Below are positions 1 to 5,023 of a stretch of DNA of 7,034 nt, piece after piece. Source of the stretch: Paracoccaceae bacterium (GTDB taxonomy: Bacteria > Pseudomonadota > Alphaproteobacteria > Rhodobacterales > Rhodobacteraceae); NCBI GenBank assembly GCA_007131945.1, contig SLPP01000006.1:1-7034 (forward strand), read 5' to 3'. The translations under genes and the position numbers were made by a program. The first letter of the stretch is position 1, and every line of letters starts with the position of its first letter. The notes under the pieces were generated by a model, which made no database searches, was not told the origin of the DNA, and saw nothing but the letters and a program-made list of their open reading frames with translations.

Positions 1-825
1 CTTTTCGCCGGCTCCGGCGTCGGCAAGACGGTGCTCTTGGGCCAGTTCGCGCGCGGCGTCGAGGCCGATGTCGTGGTCCTCGCGCTGGTCGGCGAGCGCG
101 GGCGCGAGCTGCGCGATTTCGTCGACGAGGTGCTGGGGCCCGAGGGGCTGGCGCGGTCGGTCGTCGTCACCGCGACCTCGGACCGCTCGCCGCTCGCCCG
201 CCGGCGCGCGGCGCTGACCGCGATGACCGTCGCCGAGCATTTCCGCGACGAGGGGCTGCATGTGCTCTTGCTGTGCGATTCGATCACCCGCTTCGCCGAG
301 GCGCATCGCGAGATCGCGCTGGCCGCGGACGAGGCACCGAGCCTGCGCGGCTTCCCGCCCTCGACCGCGCACCAGATCATGGCGCTGGCCGAACGCGCCG
401 GGCCCGGGCTGGAGGGCCAGGGCGACATCACCGGCATCTTCACCGTGCTGGTCGCGGGGTCCGACATGGAGGAACCCGTGGCCGACATCCTGCGCGGCGT
501 GCTCGACGGGCATGTGGTGCTCGACCGCGCCATCGCCGAGCGCGGGCGGTTTCCGGCCGTGGACCTGTCGCGATCGGTCTCGCGCAGCCTGCCGGCGGCC
601 GCGAGTCCCGGCGAGAACGCCTATATCGCCGAGGCGCGGCGCCTGACCGGAGCCTGGGAACGGGCCGAGATGATGGTCCAGGCCGGGCTCTACGCCCAGG
701 GCTCGGACCCGCTGACCGACCGCGCGATCCGCGTCTGGCCGAAGCTCGACGCCTTCCTCGGCGGCACCGAGGCGGCCAGCATCGCCGACAGCTTCACCCG
801 CCTGCGGCGCGTGCTGGAACAATAG
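1..825 (+). CDS. fliI: Flagellum-specific ATP synthase FliI (3' part; 5' end outside window)
   Basis: The frame is open from base 1 to the TAG at 823-825, giving 274 codons of a protein normally about 440 residues long. The N-terminal beta-barrel domain is therefore missing, off the left edge. FliI is the cytoplasmic ATPase of the flagellar type III export apparatus, related to F1-ATPase beta. The Walker A loop GSGVGKT is encoded at 10-30. The GERGRE motif carries the candidate catalytic Glu at 94-96. The Walker B strand LLLCDSITRF has its Asp at 277-279. The stretch GDITGIFTVLVAGSDMEEPVAD and the C-terminal helical segment ending LRRVLEQ follow in the family order. The GTG at 31 is internal. 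No fliJ-like gene follows; the next gene converges, so fliI looks like the end of its operon. A virulence type III ATPase (SctN) is the alternative, but the C-terminal GLYAQGSDPLTDRAI style favours FliI. Confidence 0.93.
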   Translation, partial: LFAGSGVGKTVLLGQFARGVEADVVVLALVGERGRELRDFVDEVLGPEGLARSVVVTATSDRSPLARRRAALTAMTVAEHFRDEGLHVLLLCDSITRFAEAHREIALAADEAPSLRGFPPSTAHQIMALAERAGPGLEGQGDITGIFTVLVAGSDMEEPVADILRGVLDGHVVLDRAIAERGRFPAVDLSRSVSRSLPAAASPGENAYIAEARRLTGAWERAEMMVQAGLYAQGSDPLTDRAIRVWPKLDAFLGGTEAASIADSFTRLRRVLEQ

Positions 826-830
826 AACGG

Positions 831-865
831 CGCCGGTCCGCGACCGGCGTCCGCTGGCGGACGCC
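831..865 (+). terminator. Two overlapping hairpins after fliI, possible terminator/attenuator-like structure
   Basis: Starting 5 bp after the fliI stop, 831-838 pairs with 842-849 (8 bp, core GCCGGTC/GACCGGC, 3-nt loop). A second stem pairs 846-853 with 858-865 (GGCGTCCG/CGGACGCC, 4-nt loop). The two share 846-849, so both cannot form fully at once. Only TT follows the second stem, so a classical U-tract terminator is not supported. Protection of the 3' end or factor-assisted termination is as likely. Confidence 0.45.
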
Positions 866-971
866 TTGGCAAGTGCCTGTCATATAATCGTAAATTCACC
901 CCGTTAACCGCAACGCAACCTTTCGATCCGGCGGCGGAGGAGGCTCGTCGGAACCGATCGGCTCCGCCGAA

Positions 972-987
972 GCGGGCGGGCGGGCGG
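972..987 (+). repeat. (GCGG)x4 tandem tetranucleotide, G-rich
   Basis: Four uninterrupted copies of GCGG give three GGG runs and a terminal GG, each separated by a single C. It lies in the convergent gap between fliI and the VOC gene. It may be a weak G-quadruplex former on the plus strand or a slippage-prone microsatellite. No gene depends on its length. Confidence 0.6.
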
Positions 988-1010
988 CGCCAGATCGTCC
1001 GGCGCGCCGC
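984..1010 (-). terminator. Weak GC hairpin downstream of the VOC gene
   Basis: GCGGCGC at 984-990 pairs with GCGCCGC at 1004-1010 (7 bp, 13-nt loop), starting 12 bp beyond the VOC stop codon on the minus strand. No T-tract follows in that direction. The position suits a 3' end signal, but the extreme GC of the region makes chance pairing likely. Confidence 0.25.
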
Positions 1011-1022
1011 GCCGCGGTCCAG

Positions 1023-1898
1023 TCAGGCGCGGTCCGCCGCGGTCAGGGCGAGGCTGGTACCCCAGGGGTCGGAGAGGATCGGCGTTTCTCCGTCACGGTG
1101 CATGGCGATCTCCGCAGCCTCGGCGCGGCCGACGATCTCCGAGACGCGCCCCCCGTCGCGCGCGATGATGCGGATCTCGGCCAGACCCGCCATGCCTTCC
1201 GGCCGGCGACCGGCGCCACGGCTGTTCCAGACATTTCCGGCGAGCTGGTGGTGGTAGCCGCCGCTGCCGTAGAAGCTGGCGCCCGGATAGCGCGCGGAGA
1301 TATCGAAGCCGAGGATGTCGCGATAGAAGCGGTCGCCGGCCTCGGTATCGCCCAGCTGCAGGTGGACATGGCCGATGGCGCCGTGCCTCGGAAAGCCCTC
1401 CCACCGCGTGGTGCCGGCGCTGCGCAGAAGATCCTGCAGGTCCAGCGGATCGGTCGCCATGCGCAGCTTCCCCGCGGGCGCCTGCCAGCTGCTGGCCGGG
1501 CGGTCGGCATAGACCTCGATCCCGTTGCCCTCGGGGTCGGACAGGTAGAGCGCCTCGCTCACGATATGGTCGGACGCGCCCTCCAGCTTGATGCCGGACC
1601 GGGCGGCATGCGCCAGCCAGCGGCCCAGATCGGCGCGGCGGGGCAGCAGGAAAGCGGTGTGAAAGAGCCCGGCCTGCCGCGGATCGCGCGGTGTCAGCCG
1701 CGGATCCCCCGCCAGGATCACGAGCGGGTCGCTTCCGATTCCCAGGACGACGCGGTCTGCGCCGGTTTCGATCTGTGTCAGGCCGATGATCTTGCGATAG
1801 AACTCGGCGGCGCGCTGCAGGTCGCGGACCATCAGCGTCACCGTGCCGATACGCAGCGGCGCGGTCCGCAGGTCGAAATAGTCAGAACCGGTGGTCAT
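1023..1898 (-). CDS. Two-domain VOC protein, ring-cleaving (extradiol, CatE-like) dioxygenase family
   Basis: This 291-aa protein has two tandem vicinal-oxygen-chelate halves, about residues 14-134 and 172-287. The first half shows GTVTLMVRDL, GLFHTAFLLP (His80) and DPEGNGIEVYADRP (Glu128). The second shows IGHVHLQLGD (His177/His179), GGYHHQLAGNVW (His216/His217) and DPWGTSLAL near the end. HTAFLLP and YHH-LA-N-W are hallmarks of the CatE/MhqO-type group, whose members act on catechols or quinone-derived substrates using Fe(II) or another metal. The real substrate is unknown. By eye, each half lacks one ligand of the usual two-His-one-Glu set (Thr21, Ala284). The ATG at 1896-1898 is chosen because AGGAG stands 7 nt upstream; an in-frame extension to 2087 would run through the DoxX gene. 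It is probably co-transcribed with DoxX, 64 bp upstream. Glyoxalase or fosfomycin-resistance-type activity is less likely given the two-domain layout. Confidence 0.85.
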   Translation of the reverse strand: MTTGSDYFDLRTAPLRIGTVTLMVRDLQRAAEFYRKIIGLTQIETGADRVVLGIGSDPLVILAGDPRLTPRDPRQAGLFHTAFLLPRRADLGRWLAHAARSGIKLEGASDHIVSEALYLSDPEGNGIEVYADRPASSWQAPAGKLRMATDPLDLQDLLRSAGTTRWEGFPRHGAIGHVHLQLGDTEAGDRFYRDILGFDISARYPGASFYGSGGYHHQLAGNVWNSRGAGRRPEGMAGLAEIRIIARDGGRVSEIVGRAEAAEIAMHRDGETPILSDPWGTSLALTAADRA

Positions 1899-1911
1899 GG
1901 CAGGTCTCCTG
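1893..1911 (-). promoter_or_regulatory. VOC gene ribosome-binding leader, copy of the DoxX leader
   Basis: On the minus strand this reads CAGGAGACCTGCCATGACC, with the SD AGGAG and the start ATG. It matches the leader at 2395-2413 at 18 of 19 positions. CAGG-AGA-CCTG is a small perfect inverted repeat, so the SD can fold into a 4-bp stem. Confidence 0.7.
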
Positions 1912-1919
1912 ATGGGGAT

Positions 1920-1946
1920 CCGGCCGCGCGACCTCCGCGCGGCCGG
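1920..1946 (-). other. 11-bp perfect GC hairpin between DoxX and VOC genes
   Basis: CCGGCCGCGCG at 1920-1930 pairs perfectly with CGCGCGGCCGG at 1936-1946 around a 5-nt loop. It begins 16 bp after the DoxX stop and ends 21 bp before the VOC start. On the transcript no U-tract follows, which argues against a full terminator. An intercistronic stabilising or processing stem, or partial attenuation that tunes the VOC:DoxX ratio, fits better. It is the strongest hairpin found in the window. Confidence 0.65.
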
Positions 1947-1962
1947 TCGCGTTCTGCCCGGA

Positions 1963-2400
1963 TCAGCCGCGTTCGCGGCCGAGCGCGAAGGCGCCGTTGC
2001 CCAGAATCGCCTGCACGACCAGGGCCACCGACCAGAAGGCCGGAAACTCCCAGCCGCCGCCCGGGTTCGAGAAGAAGAAGCCGGCATCCCAGTGCGGGTA
2101 GATCGCGCCCAGCAGGATCGGCAGCAGCGCCAGCGACACCCAGCGCGACCAGAGACCGAGGATCAGCGCGATCCCGCCCAGCCCCTCGGCGGCGATGACG
2201 ACCCAGGCGAGGAAGCCCGGAAGGCCGAGGCTCTCGAAGAAGGCGACGGTACCGGCCGGGGTGAAGAGGACAATCTTCATCCAGGCGTGGGCGAGGAACA
2301 GCACGCCCATCGTCACCCGCAGCACGGTGGCGGCGAGATCGGCCTGCGTGATCCCGGCAAGCAGGCTTGCGCGGTCGGGGGTCGGGGTCGCGTGGGTCAT
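1963..2400 (-). CDS. DoxX-family small integral membrane protein
   Basis: This 145-aa protein has four predicted membrane helices, at about residues 22-43, 62-83, 86-102 and 119-141. Family features are LRVTMGVLFLAHAWMKI in helix 1, then FFESLGLPG before helix 2, AEGLGGIALILG within it, and the Gly-rich GFFFSNPGGGWEFP loop before helix 4. DoxX proteins were named from an archaeal quinol oxidase subunit, but most bacterial members are of unproven function. Several sit beside oxidative or electrophile-stress genes. The ATG at 2398-2400 is supported by AGGAG 7 nt upstream; the open frame continues to 2517 but without a comparable site. It lies 120 bp downstream of the co-directional LysR gene and 64 bp upstream of the VOC gene. 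A membrane redox partner that works with the VOC protein on quinone-like compounds is inference from context only. Confidence 0.85.
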   Translation of the reverse strand: MTHATPTPDRASLLAGITQADLAATVLRVTMGVLFLAHAWMKIVLFTPAGTVAFFESLGLPGFLAWVVIAAEGLGGIALILGLWSRWVSLALLPILLGAIYPHWDAGFFFSNPGGGWEFPAFWSVALVVQAILGNGAFALGRERG

Positions 2401-2413
2401 GTCAGGTCTCCTG
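2395..2413 (-). promoter_or_regulatory. DoxX gene ribosome-binding leader, copy of the VOC leader
   Basis: The minus strand reads CAGGAGACCTGACATGACC, covering the SD, spacer, ATG and second codon. Only one base differs from the VOC leader at 1893-1911. The inverted repeat CAGG-AGA-CCTG around the SD is kept in both copies. Confidence 0.7.
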
Positions 2414-2423
2414 GTGACGCGAT

Positions 2424-2445
2424 GGCATCGCGTGGTTTCGATGCC
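2424..2445 (-). promoter_or_regulatory. Perfect 7-bp inverted repeat, candidate operator upstream of DoxX
   Basis: GGCATCG at 2424-2430 and CGATGCC at 2439-2445 are perfect inverted arms around 8 bp, 24 bp upstream of the DoxX start codon. The arms contain an ATC-N10-GAT core, that is a T-N12-A arrangement. This is close to, but not exactly, the T-N11-A pattern of LysR-type binding sites. It could be an operator for the adjacent LysR protein or a 5'-UTR stem. Confidence 0.4.
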
Positions 2446-2457
2446 GGCAACATGGCC

Positions 2458-2511
2458 CCGGATCGAAAGGATGATAATCCACGCAGGGGGAAGATGATTG
2501 CATCCGGATCG
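2458..2511 (-). promoter_or_regulatory. AT-richer promoter region of the DoxX-VOC unit with an 8-bp direct repeat
   Basis: This patch between the LysR stop and DoxX is clearly less GC-rich than its surroundings. CCGGATCG occurs at 2458-2465 and again at 2504-2511. On the minus strand TATCAT (complement of 2471-2476) is a candidate -10 box; no good -35 stands 16-18 bp before it, as expected if an activator is needed. The start would fall near 2464, upstream of the inverted repeat at 2424-2445. LysR itself could also read through. Confidence 0.35.
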
Positions 2512-2520
2512 GAACAAATG

Positions 2521-3432
2521 TCACCATCCCCGATCCCAGGGCGGCGTGCCGCGATAGCGCTCGGCGAGGAAACCGACCAGCACCTGCACCTTGGCCGCCA
2601 GGAGCCGGCTGTGCGGATAGACCGCGTGCAGGCCGAGCGGATCTCCCTCATGGGCGGTGAGCACCGCCTGCAGCCGCCCCGCGCGCAGCGCGTCGGCGGC
2701 GACGAAGGCGGGCAGGCAGGCCAGGCCCAACCCGGCCTCGGCCGCGCTCAGGCAGGCTGTCGCGTTGGAATAGCGCAGCCGTCCGGTGACCGGGATCGCC
2801 AGCGTCTCGCCGCCGGCGGCGCGCAGGGTCCAGCGGTCGGGGTCGCGGAAATTGGTGTCGATGATGCAGGCGTGATGCCGCAGATCGTCCGGCACCCGCG
2901 GCTGCCCCGCCCGTTTCAGGTAGCCGGGCGCGGCGACCACCACGATCCTCACGGTGCAGAGCCGGCGCGCGATCAGGCTCGAATCCTCGAGCCGTCCGAT
3001 CCGCAGGGCCAGATCGAAGCCTTCATCGACCAGGTTGACCATCCGGTCCGAGAAGGTGACGTCGAGCGCGATCTCGGGGTAGCGCGCGGCGAAATCGTTC
3101 AGCGCGGGCGCAAGTTCCAGCCCGCCGAAGGTCAGCGGCGCAGTGAGCCGCAACCGGCCGCGCGGCACCTGCGAGACATTCCGGATCGACAGGTCGAGCG
3201 CGTCGAATTCCTCGATCAGCGGGCGCAGGCGGTCGCCGTAGGCCTGCCCGGCCTCGGTCGGCGAGACCGCCCGCGTGGTGCGGTTGAGAAGCCGCACGCC
3301 CAATTCGGCCTCCAGCCGGGAGACCAGTTTCGAGGCCTGGCCCGAGCTGGTACCGAGCCGCCGGGCCGCCGCCGTGAAGCTGCCGGTCTCGATCACCGCG
3401 AGGAACATCCGGTCGCAGTGCAGGCGGTCCAT
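2521..3432 (-). CDS. LysR-type transcriptional regulator (CrgA/AaeR/DmlR-like group)
   Basis: This 303-aa protein has the normal length and order of the family. A winged helix-turn-helix occupies about residues 1-62 (FLAVIETGSFTAAARRLGTS, then SKLVSRLEAELGVRLLNRTTR and SPTEAG). A linker follows, then a periplasmic-binding-like co-inducer domain from about 90 to 295 (GRLRLTAPLTFG, VDEGFDLALRIGRLEDSSL, AAEAGLGLACLPAF). The ATG at 3430-3432 has GGAAGGAG 8 nt upstream. The protein is cytoplasmic and binds DNA, usually as a dimer or tetramer. The gene lies immediately upstream of, and in the same direction as, the DoxX-VOC pair. This differs from the common divergent LysR arrangement, so it may be co-transcribed with its target. 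Regulation of DoxX-VOC is inferred from adjacency; the inducer cannot be told from the sequence. Confidence 0.93.
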   Translation of the reverse strand: MDRLHCDRMFLAVIETGSFTAAARRLGTSSGQASKLVSRLEAELGVRLLNRTTRAVSPTEAGQAYGDRLRPLIEEFDALDLSIRNVSQVPRGRLRLTAPLTFGGLELAPALNDFAARYPEIALDVTFSDRMVNLVDEGFDLALRIGRLEDSSLIARRLCTVRIVVVAAPGYLKRAGQPRVPDDLRHHACIIDTNFRDPDRWTLRAAGGETLAIPVTGRLRYSNATACLSAAEAGLGLACLPAFVAADALRAGRLQAVLTAHEGDPLGLHAVYPHSRLLAAKVQVLVGFLAERYRGTPPWDRGW

Positions 3433-3452
3433 CTCGCGCGCTCCTTCCCGCC

Positions 3453-3469
3453 CGGCAGCGTGCCTGCCG
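3453..3469 (-). other. Hairpin just upstream of the LysR ribosome-binding site
   Basis: CGGCAG at 3453-3458 pairs with CTGCCG at 3464-3469 around a 5-nt loop. It ends 4 bp before the GGAAGGAG Shine-Dalgarno of the LysR gene, so it would sit in the 5' UTR without covering the site. A stability or spacing role is possible; chance is not excluded. Confidence 0.3.
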
Positions 3470-3562
3470 TCCTTCCGCGCGAGGTTATCGCGCGGCGGCG
3501 GCGTTGGCGATGACGTCCCTTCCGCCGGAGCGCCGCGAGGGCCGCGCCGGTGGTCGAGCGCA

Positions 3563-3598
3563 GCCTGCCGGTCCCGGAGACCGGCGAAGGCGGCAGGC
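3563..3598. repeat. Nested, mutually exclusive inverted repeats
   Basis: GCCTGCCG at 3563-3570 can pair with CGGCAGGC at 3591-3598 (8 bp). Alternatively GCCGGTC at 3567-3573 pairs with GACCGGC at 3579-3585 (7 bp, 5-nt loop). The two share 3567-3570. The inner stem has exactly the arm sequence found after fliI at 832-848. No transcript end can be assigned to it. Confidence 0.45.
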
Positions 3599-3672
3599 AG
3601 ACGGACGGCACCGTCGCGGTCGCCCCGATCAATGGTTTCCCTGCGGTTAACGGCGCAGGTCTTTCAGTTCCA

Positions 3673-3678
3673 TGTCAA
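3673..3678 (-). promoter_or_regulatory. Perfect TTGACA, candidate -35 box for the LysR gene
   Basis: The minus strand carries TTGACA within the AT-richer part of the gap upstream of LysR. The hexamers 16-18 bp further on are GC-rich (for example CGCCGT). The nearest AT-rich candidate, GTTAAC at 3646-3651, lies about 21 bp away, which is too far. An alphaproteobacterial promoter with a poor -10 is possible but unproven. Confidence 0.3.
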
Positions 3679-3711
3679 GGGCTTGCAGGATCGTGCGCGC
3701 GCGCACAACCG

Positions 3712-3736
3712 CCGATCGCCGGGCTGCAGCGATCGG
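3712..3736 (-). terminator. Hairpin downstream of the polyamine synthase gene, possible terminator
   Basis: CCGATCGC at 3712-3719 pairs perfectly with GCGATCGG at 3729-3736 (8 bp, 9-nt loop), starting 14 bp past the stop codon of the synthase on the minus strand. The position is right for the 3' end of the nspC operon. The sequence after the stem (CGGTTGTG) has few T residues, so termination is uncertain. Confidence 0.45.
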
Positions 3737-3750
3737 TCACGCCGCCCGCG

Positions 3751-4989
3751 TCACGCGTTCCAGGGCCGGTCGCCCCTGGCATCCTTCACCCGCGTCGGCA
3801 GGCCGATCCGGTCCAGCACCTCGAAGAAGGGCTTCGGGTCCAGTTCCTCGACATTGACCATCGTGCCGGTGTCCCAGTCGCCCCTGGCGATCAGGATCGC
3901 GGCGGCGACCGGGGGCACGCCGGCGGTATAGCTGATCCCCTGGCTGCCGACTTCCAGATAGGCCTCCTTGTGGTCGGCGACGTTGTAGACGAAGGCCTCG
4001 GCCGGCTGGCCGTCCTTCTTTCCCTTGACCAGCGTGCCGATGCAGGTCTTGCCGGTGTAGTCCGGCGCGAGGCTCGCCGGATCCGGCAGCACCGCCTTGA
4101 CCACCTTCAGCGGGATCACCTCCAGCCCCTCGGCCGTGGTCACCGGCTGTTCGGACAGGAGCCCGAGATTCTTCAGCACGGTGAAGACGTTGATGTAGTG
4201 GTCCGAAAACCCCATCCAGAAGCGCACGTCGGCCTGCGGGTAGTTGGTGGCGAGGCTGTGCACCTCGTCATGGCCGGTCATGTAGGCCTTCTGCCTGCCG
4301 ACGACCGGCAGGTCCCATTCGCGGCCGATCTCGAACATCCGGTTCGCCTGCCAGGCACCGTTCTGCCAGGAATAGACCGTGCCGGTGAACTCGCGGAAAT
4401 TGATCTCGGGGTCGAAATTCGTGCTGAACCAGCGCCCGTGCGAGCCGGCGTTGATGTCAACGATGTCGATCGACTCGACCTCGTCGAGGAAGCTGTCGAT
4501 CCCGTAGCGCGCATAGGCATTGACCACGCCCGGATCGAACCCGACGCCGAGGATCGCGGTCACGCCCTTCTCGGCGCAGCGGTCCTTTCGCTTCCACTCG
4601 TAGTTCGCGTACCAGGGCGGCGTCTCGCAGATCTTGTCGGGCTCCTCGTGGATCGCCGTGTCCATGTAGGCCGCGCCGGTCTCGATGCAGGCCTCGAGGA
4701 CCGGCATGTTGACGAAGGCCTGGGCGACGTTGATGACGATCTGGGCGCCGGTCTTCTCGATCAGCTTCGCAACCTCCTTGGAGTCGCGCGCATTGACCTG
4801 GTGCGCCTCGATCCTGCCCTCCACCTTCATCGCGCCCTTCTCGCGCACGCTCTCGATGATCGCGTCGCACTTCGCCTTCGTCCGGCTGGCGACATGGATG
4901 TCGCCCAGGATATCGTTGTTCTGCGCGCATTTGTGTGCGGTGACCTGCGCCACGCCCCCGGCGCCGATGATGAGCACGTTCTTCTTCAT
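3751..4989 (-). CDS. Carboxynorspermidine/carboxyspermidine synthase (saccharopine dehydrogenase-like, CASDH)
   Basis: This 412-aa cytoplasmic enzyme belongs to the saccharopine dehydrogenase-like family. Members next to nspC reductively condense L-aspartate 4-semialdehyde with 1,3-diaminopropane or putrescine, using NADPH, to form carboxynorspermidine or carboxyspermidine. The N-terminus is a Rossmann fold with VLIIGAGGVAQ (residues 5-15) and ASRT at 34-37, whose Ser-Arg suits NADPH. Further landmarks are VINVAQAFVNMPVLEACIET, GVGFDPGVVNAYARY, DINAGSHGRW and, near the end, YTAGVPPVAAAILIARG. The start is set at ATG 4987-4989, in front of MKKNVLIIG. AAGGAGG lies 11 nt upstream, a little far. 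An in-frame extension to 5121 would overlap nspC and is rejected. It is 34 bp downstream of nspC, the next enzyme in the pathway, which is the main reason for preferring this call to lysine-pathway saccharopine dehydrogenase. Choice of diamine cannot be read from sequence. Confidence 0.9.
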   Translation of the reverse strand: MKKNVLIIGAGGVAQVTAHKCAQNNDILGDIHVASRTKAKCDAIIESVREKGAMKVEGRIEAHQVNARDSKEVAKLIEKTGAQIVINVAQAFVNMPVLEACIETGAAYMDTAIHEEPDKICETPPWYANYEWKRKDRCAEKGVTAILGVGFDPGVVNAYARYGIDSFLDEVESIDIVDINAGSHGRWFSTNFDPEINFREFTGTVYSWQNGAWQANRMFEIGREWDLPVVGRQKAYMTGHDEVHSLATNYPQADVRFWMGFSDHYINVFTVLKNLGLLSEQPVTTAEGLEVIPLKVVKAVLPDPASLAPDYTGKTCIGTLVKGKKDGQPAEAFVYNVADHKEAYLEVGSQGISYTAGVPPVAAAILIARGDWDTGTMVNVEELDPKPFFEVLDRIGLPTRVKDARGDRPWNA

Positions 4990-5023
4990 GGGGTCGGGTC
5001 CCTCCTTCAAGTCCGTTGCGCCC

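Larger units (their letters stand above)
3433..3750. other. 318-bp non-coding gap upstream of the LysR gene
   Basis: I see no credible gene on either strand: open frames here have no SD, run through neighbouring genes and are rich in Arg/Pro/Ala as expected of non-coding GC-rich DNA. The gap holds the LysR leader, several inverted repeats (listed separately), a perfect TTGACA on the minus strand, and a 14-bp alternating palindrome at 3693-3706 (GTGCGCGCGCGCAC) with Z-DNA potential. The part at 3631-3680 is AT-richer and is the likeliest LysR promoter zone. Confidence 0.6.

Noticed and set aside
1..825. Virulence type III secretion ATPase (SctN) or F1 beta subunit
   Set aside because: The C-terminal region and its style fit FliI; no injectisome gene is next to it. 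The N-terminal region that would settle the matter is outside the window.
883..888. Perfect TATAAT on the plus strand after fliI
   Set aside because: The only -35-like hexamer (TTGGCA at 866-871) is just 11 bp away, and no plus-strand gene follows; it is probably chance in an AT-richer patch.
904..909. TTAACC as a CtrA half-site near a flagellar gene
   Set aside because: The partner half at the required 7-bp spacing is absent and the site lies downstream of fliI rather than at a promoter.
1899..2087. 63-residue N-terminal extension of the VOC protein
   Set aside because: It would overlap the DoxX coding region and the hairpin; residues are Arg/Pro/Ser-rich; the AGGAG-supported ATG at 1896-1898 is better.
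1098..2198. 366-codon plus-strand open frame antisense to the VOC gene
   Set aside because: Composition and position are those of a GC-driven shadow frame.
2401..2517. 39-residue N-terminal extension of the DoxX protein
   Set aside because: The extension has no SD of matching quality and crosses the likely promoter and inverted repeat.
1891..3513. 540-codon plus-strand open frame across the DoxX and LysR genes
   Set aside because: It is antisense to two recognisable genes, rich in Arg/Gly/Ala/Pro/Gln, has no family motif, and arises from strong GC bias at third positions.
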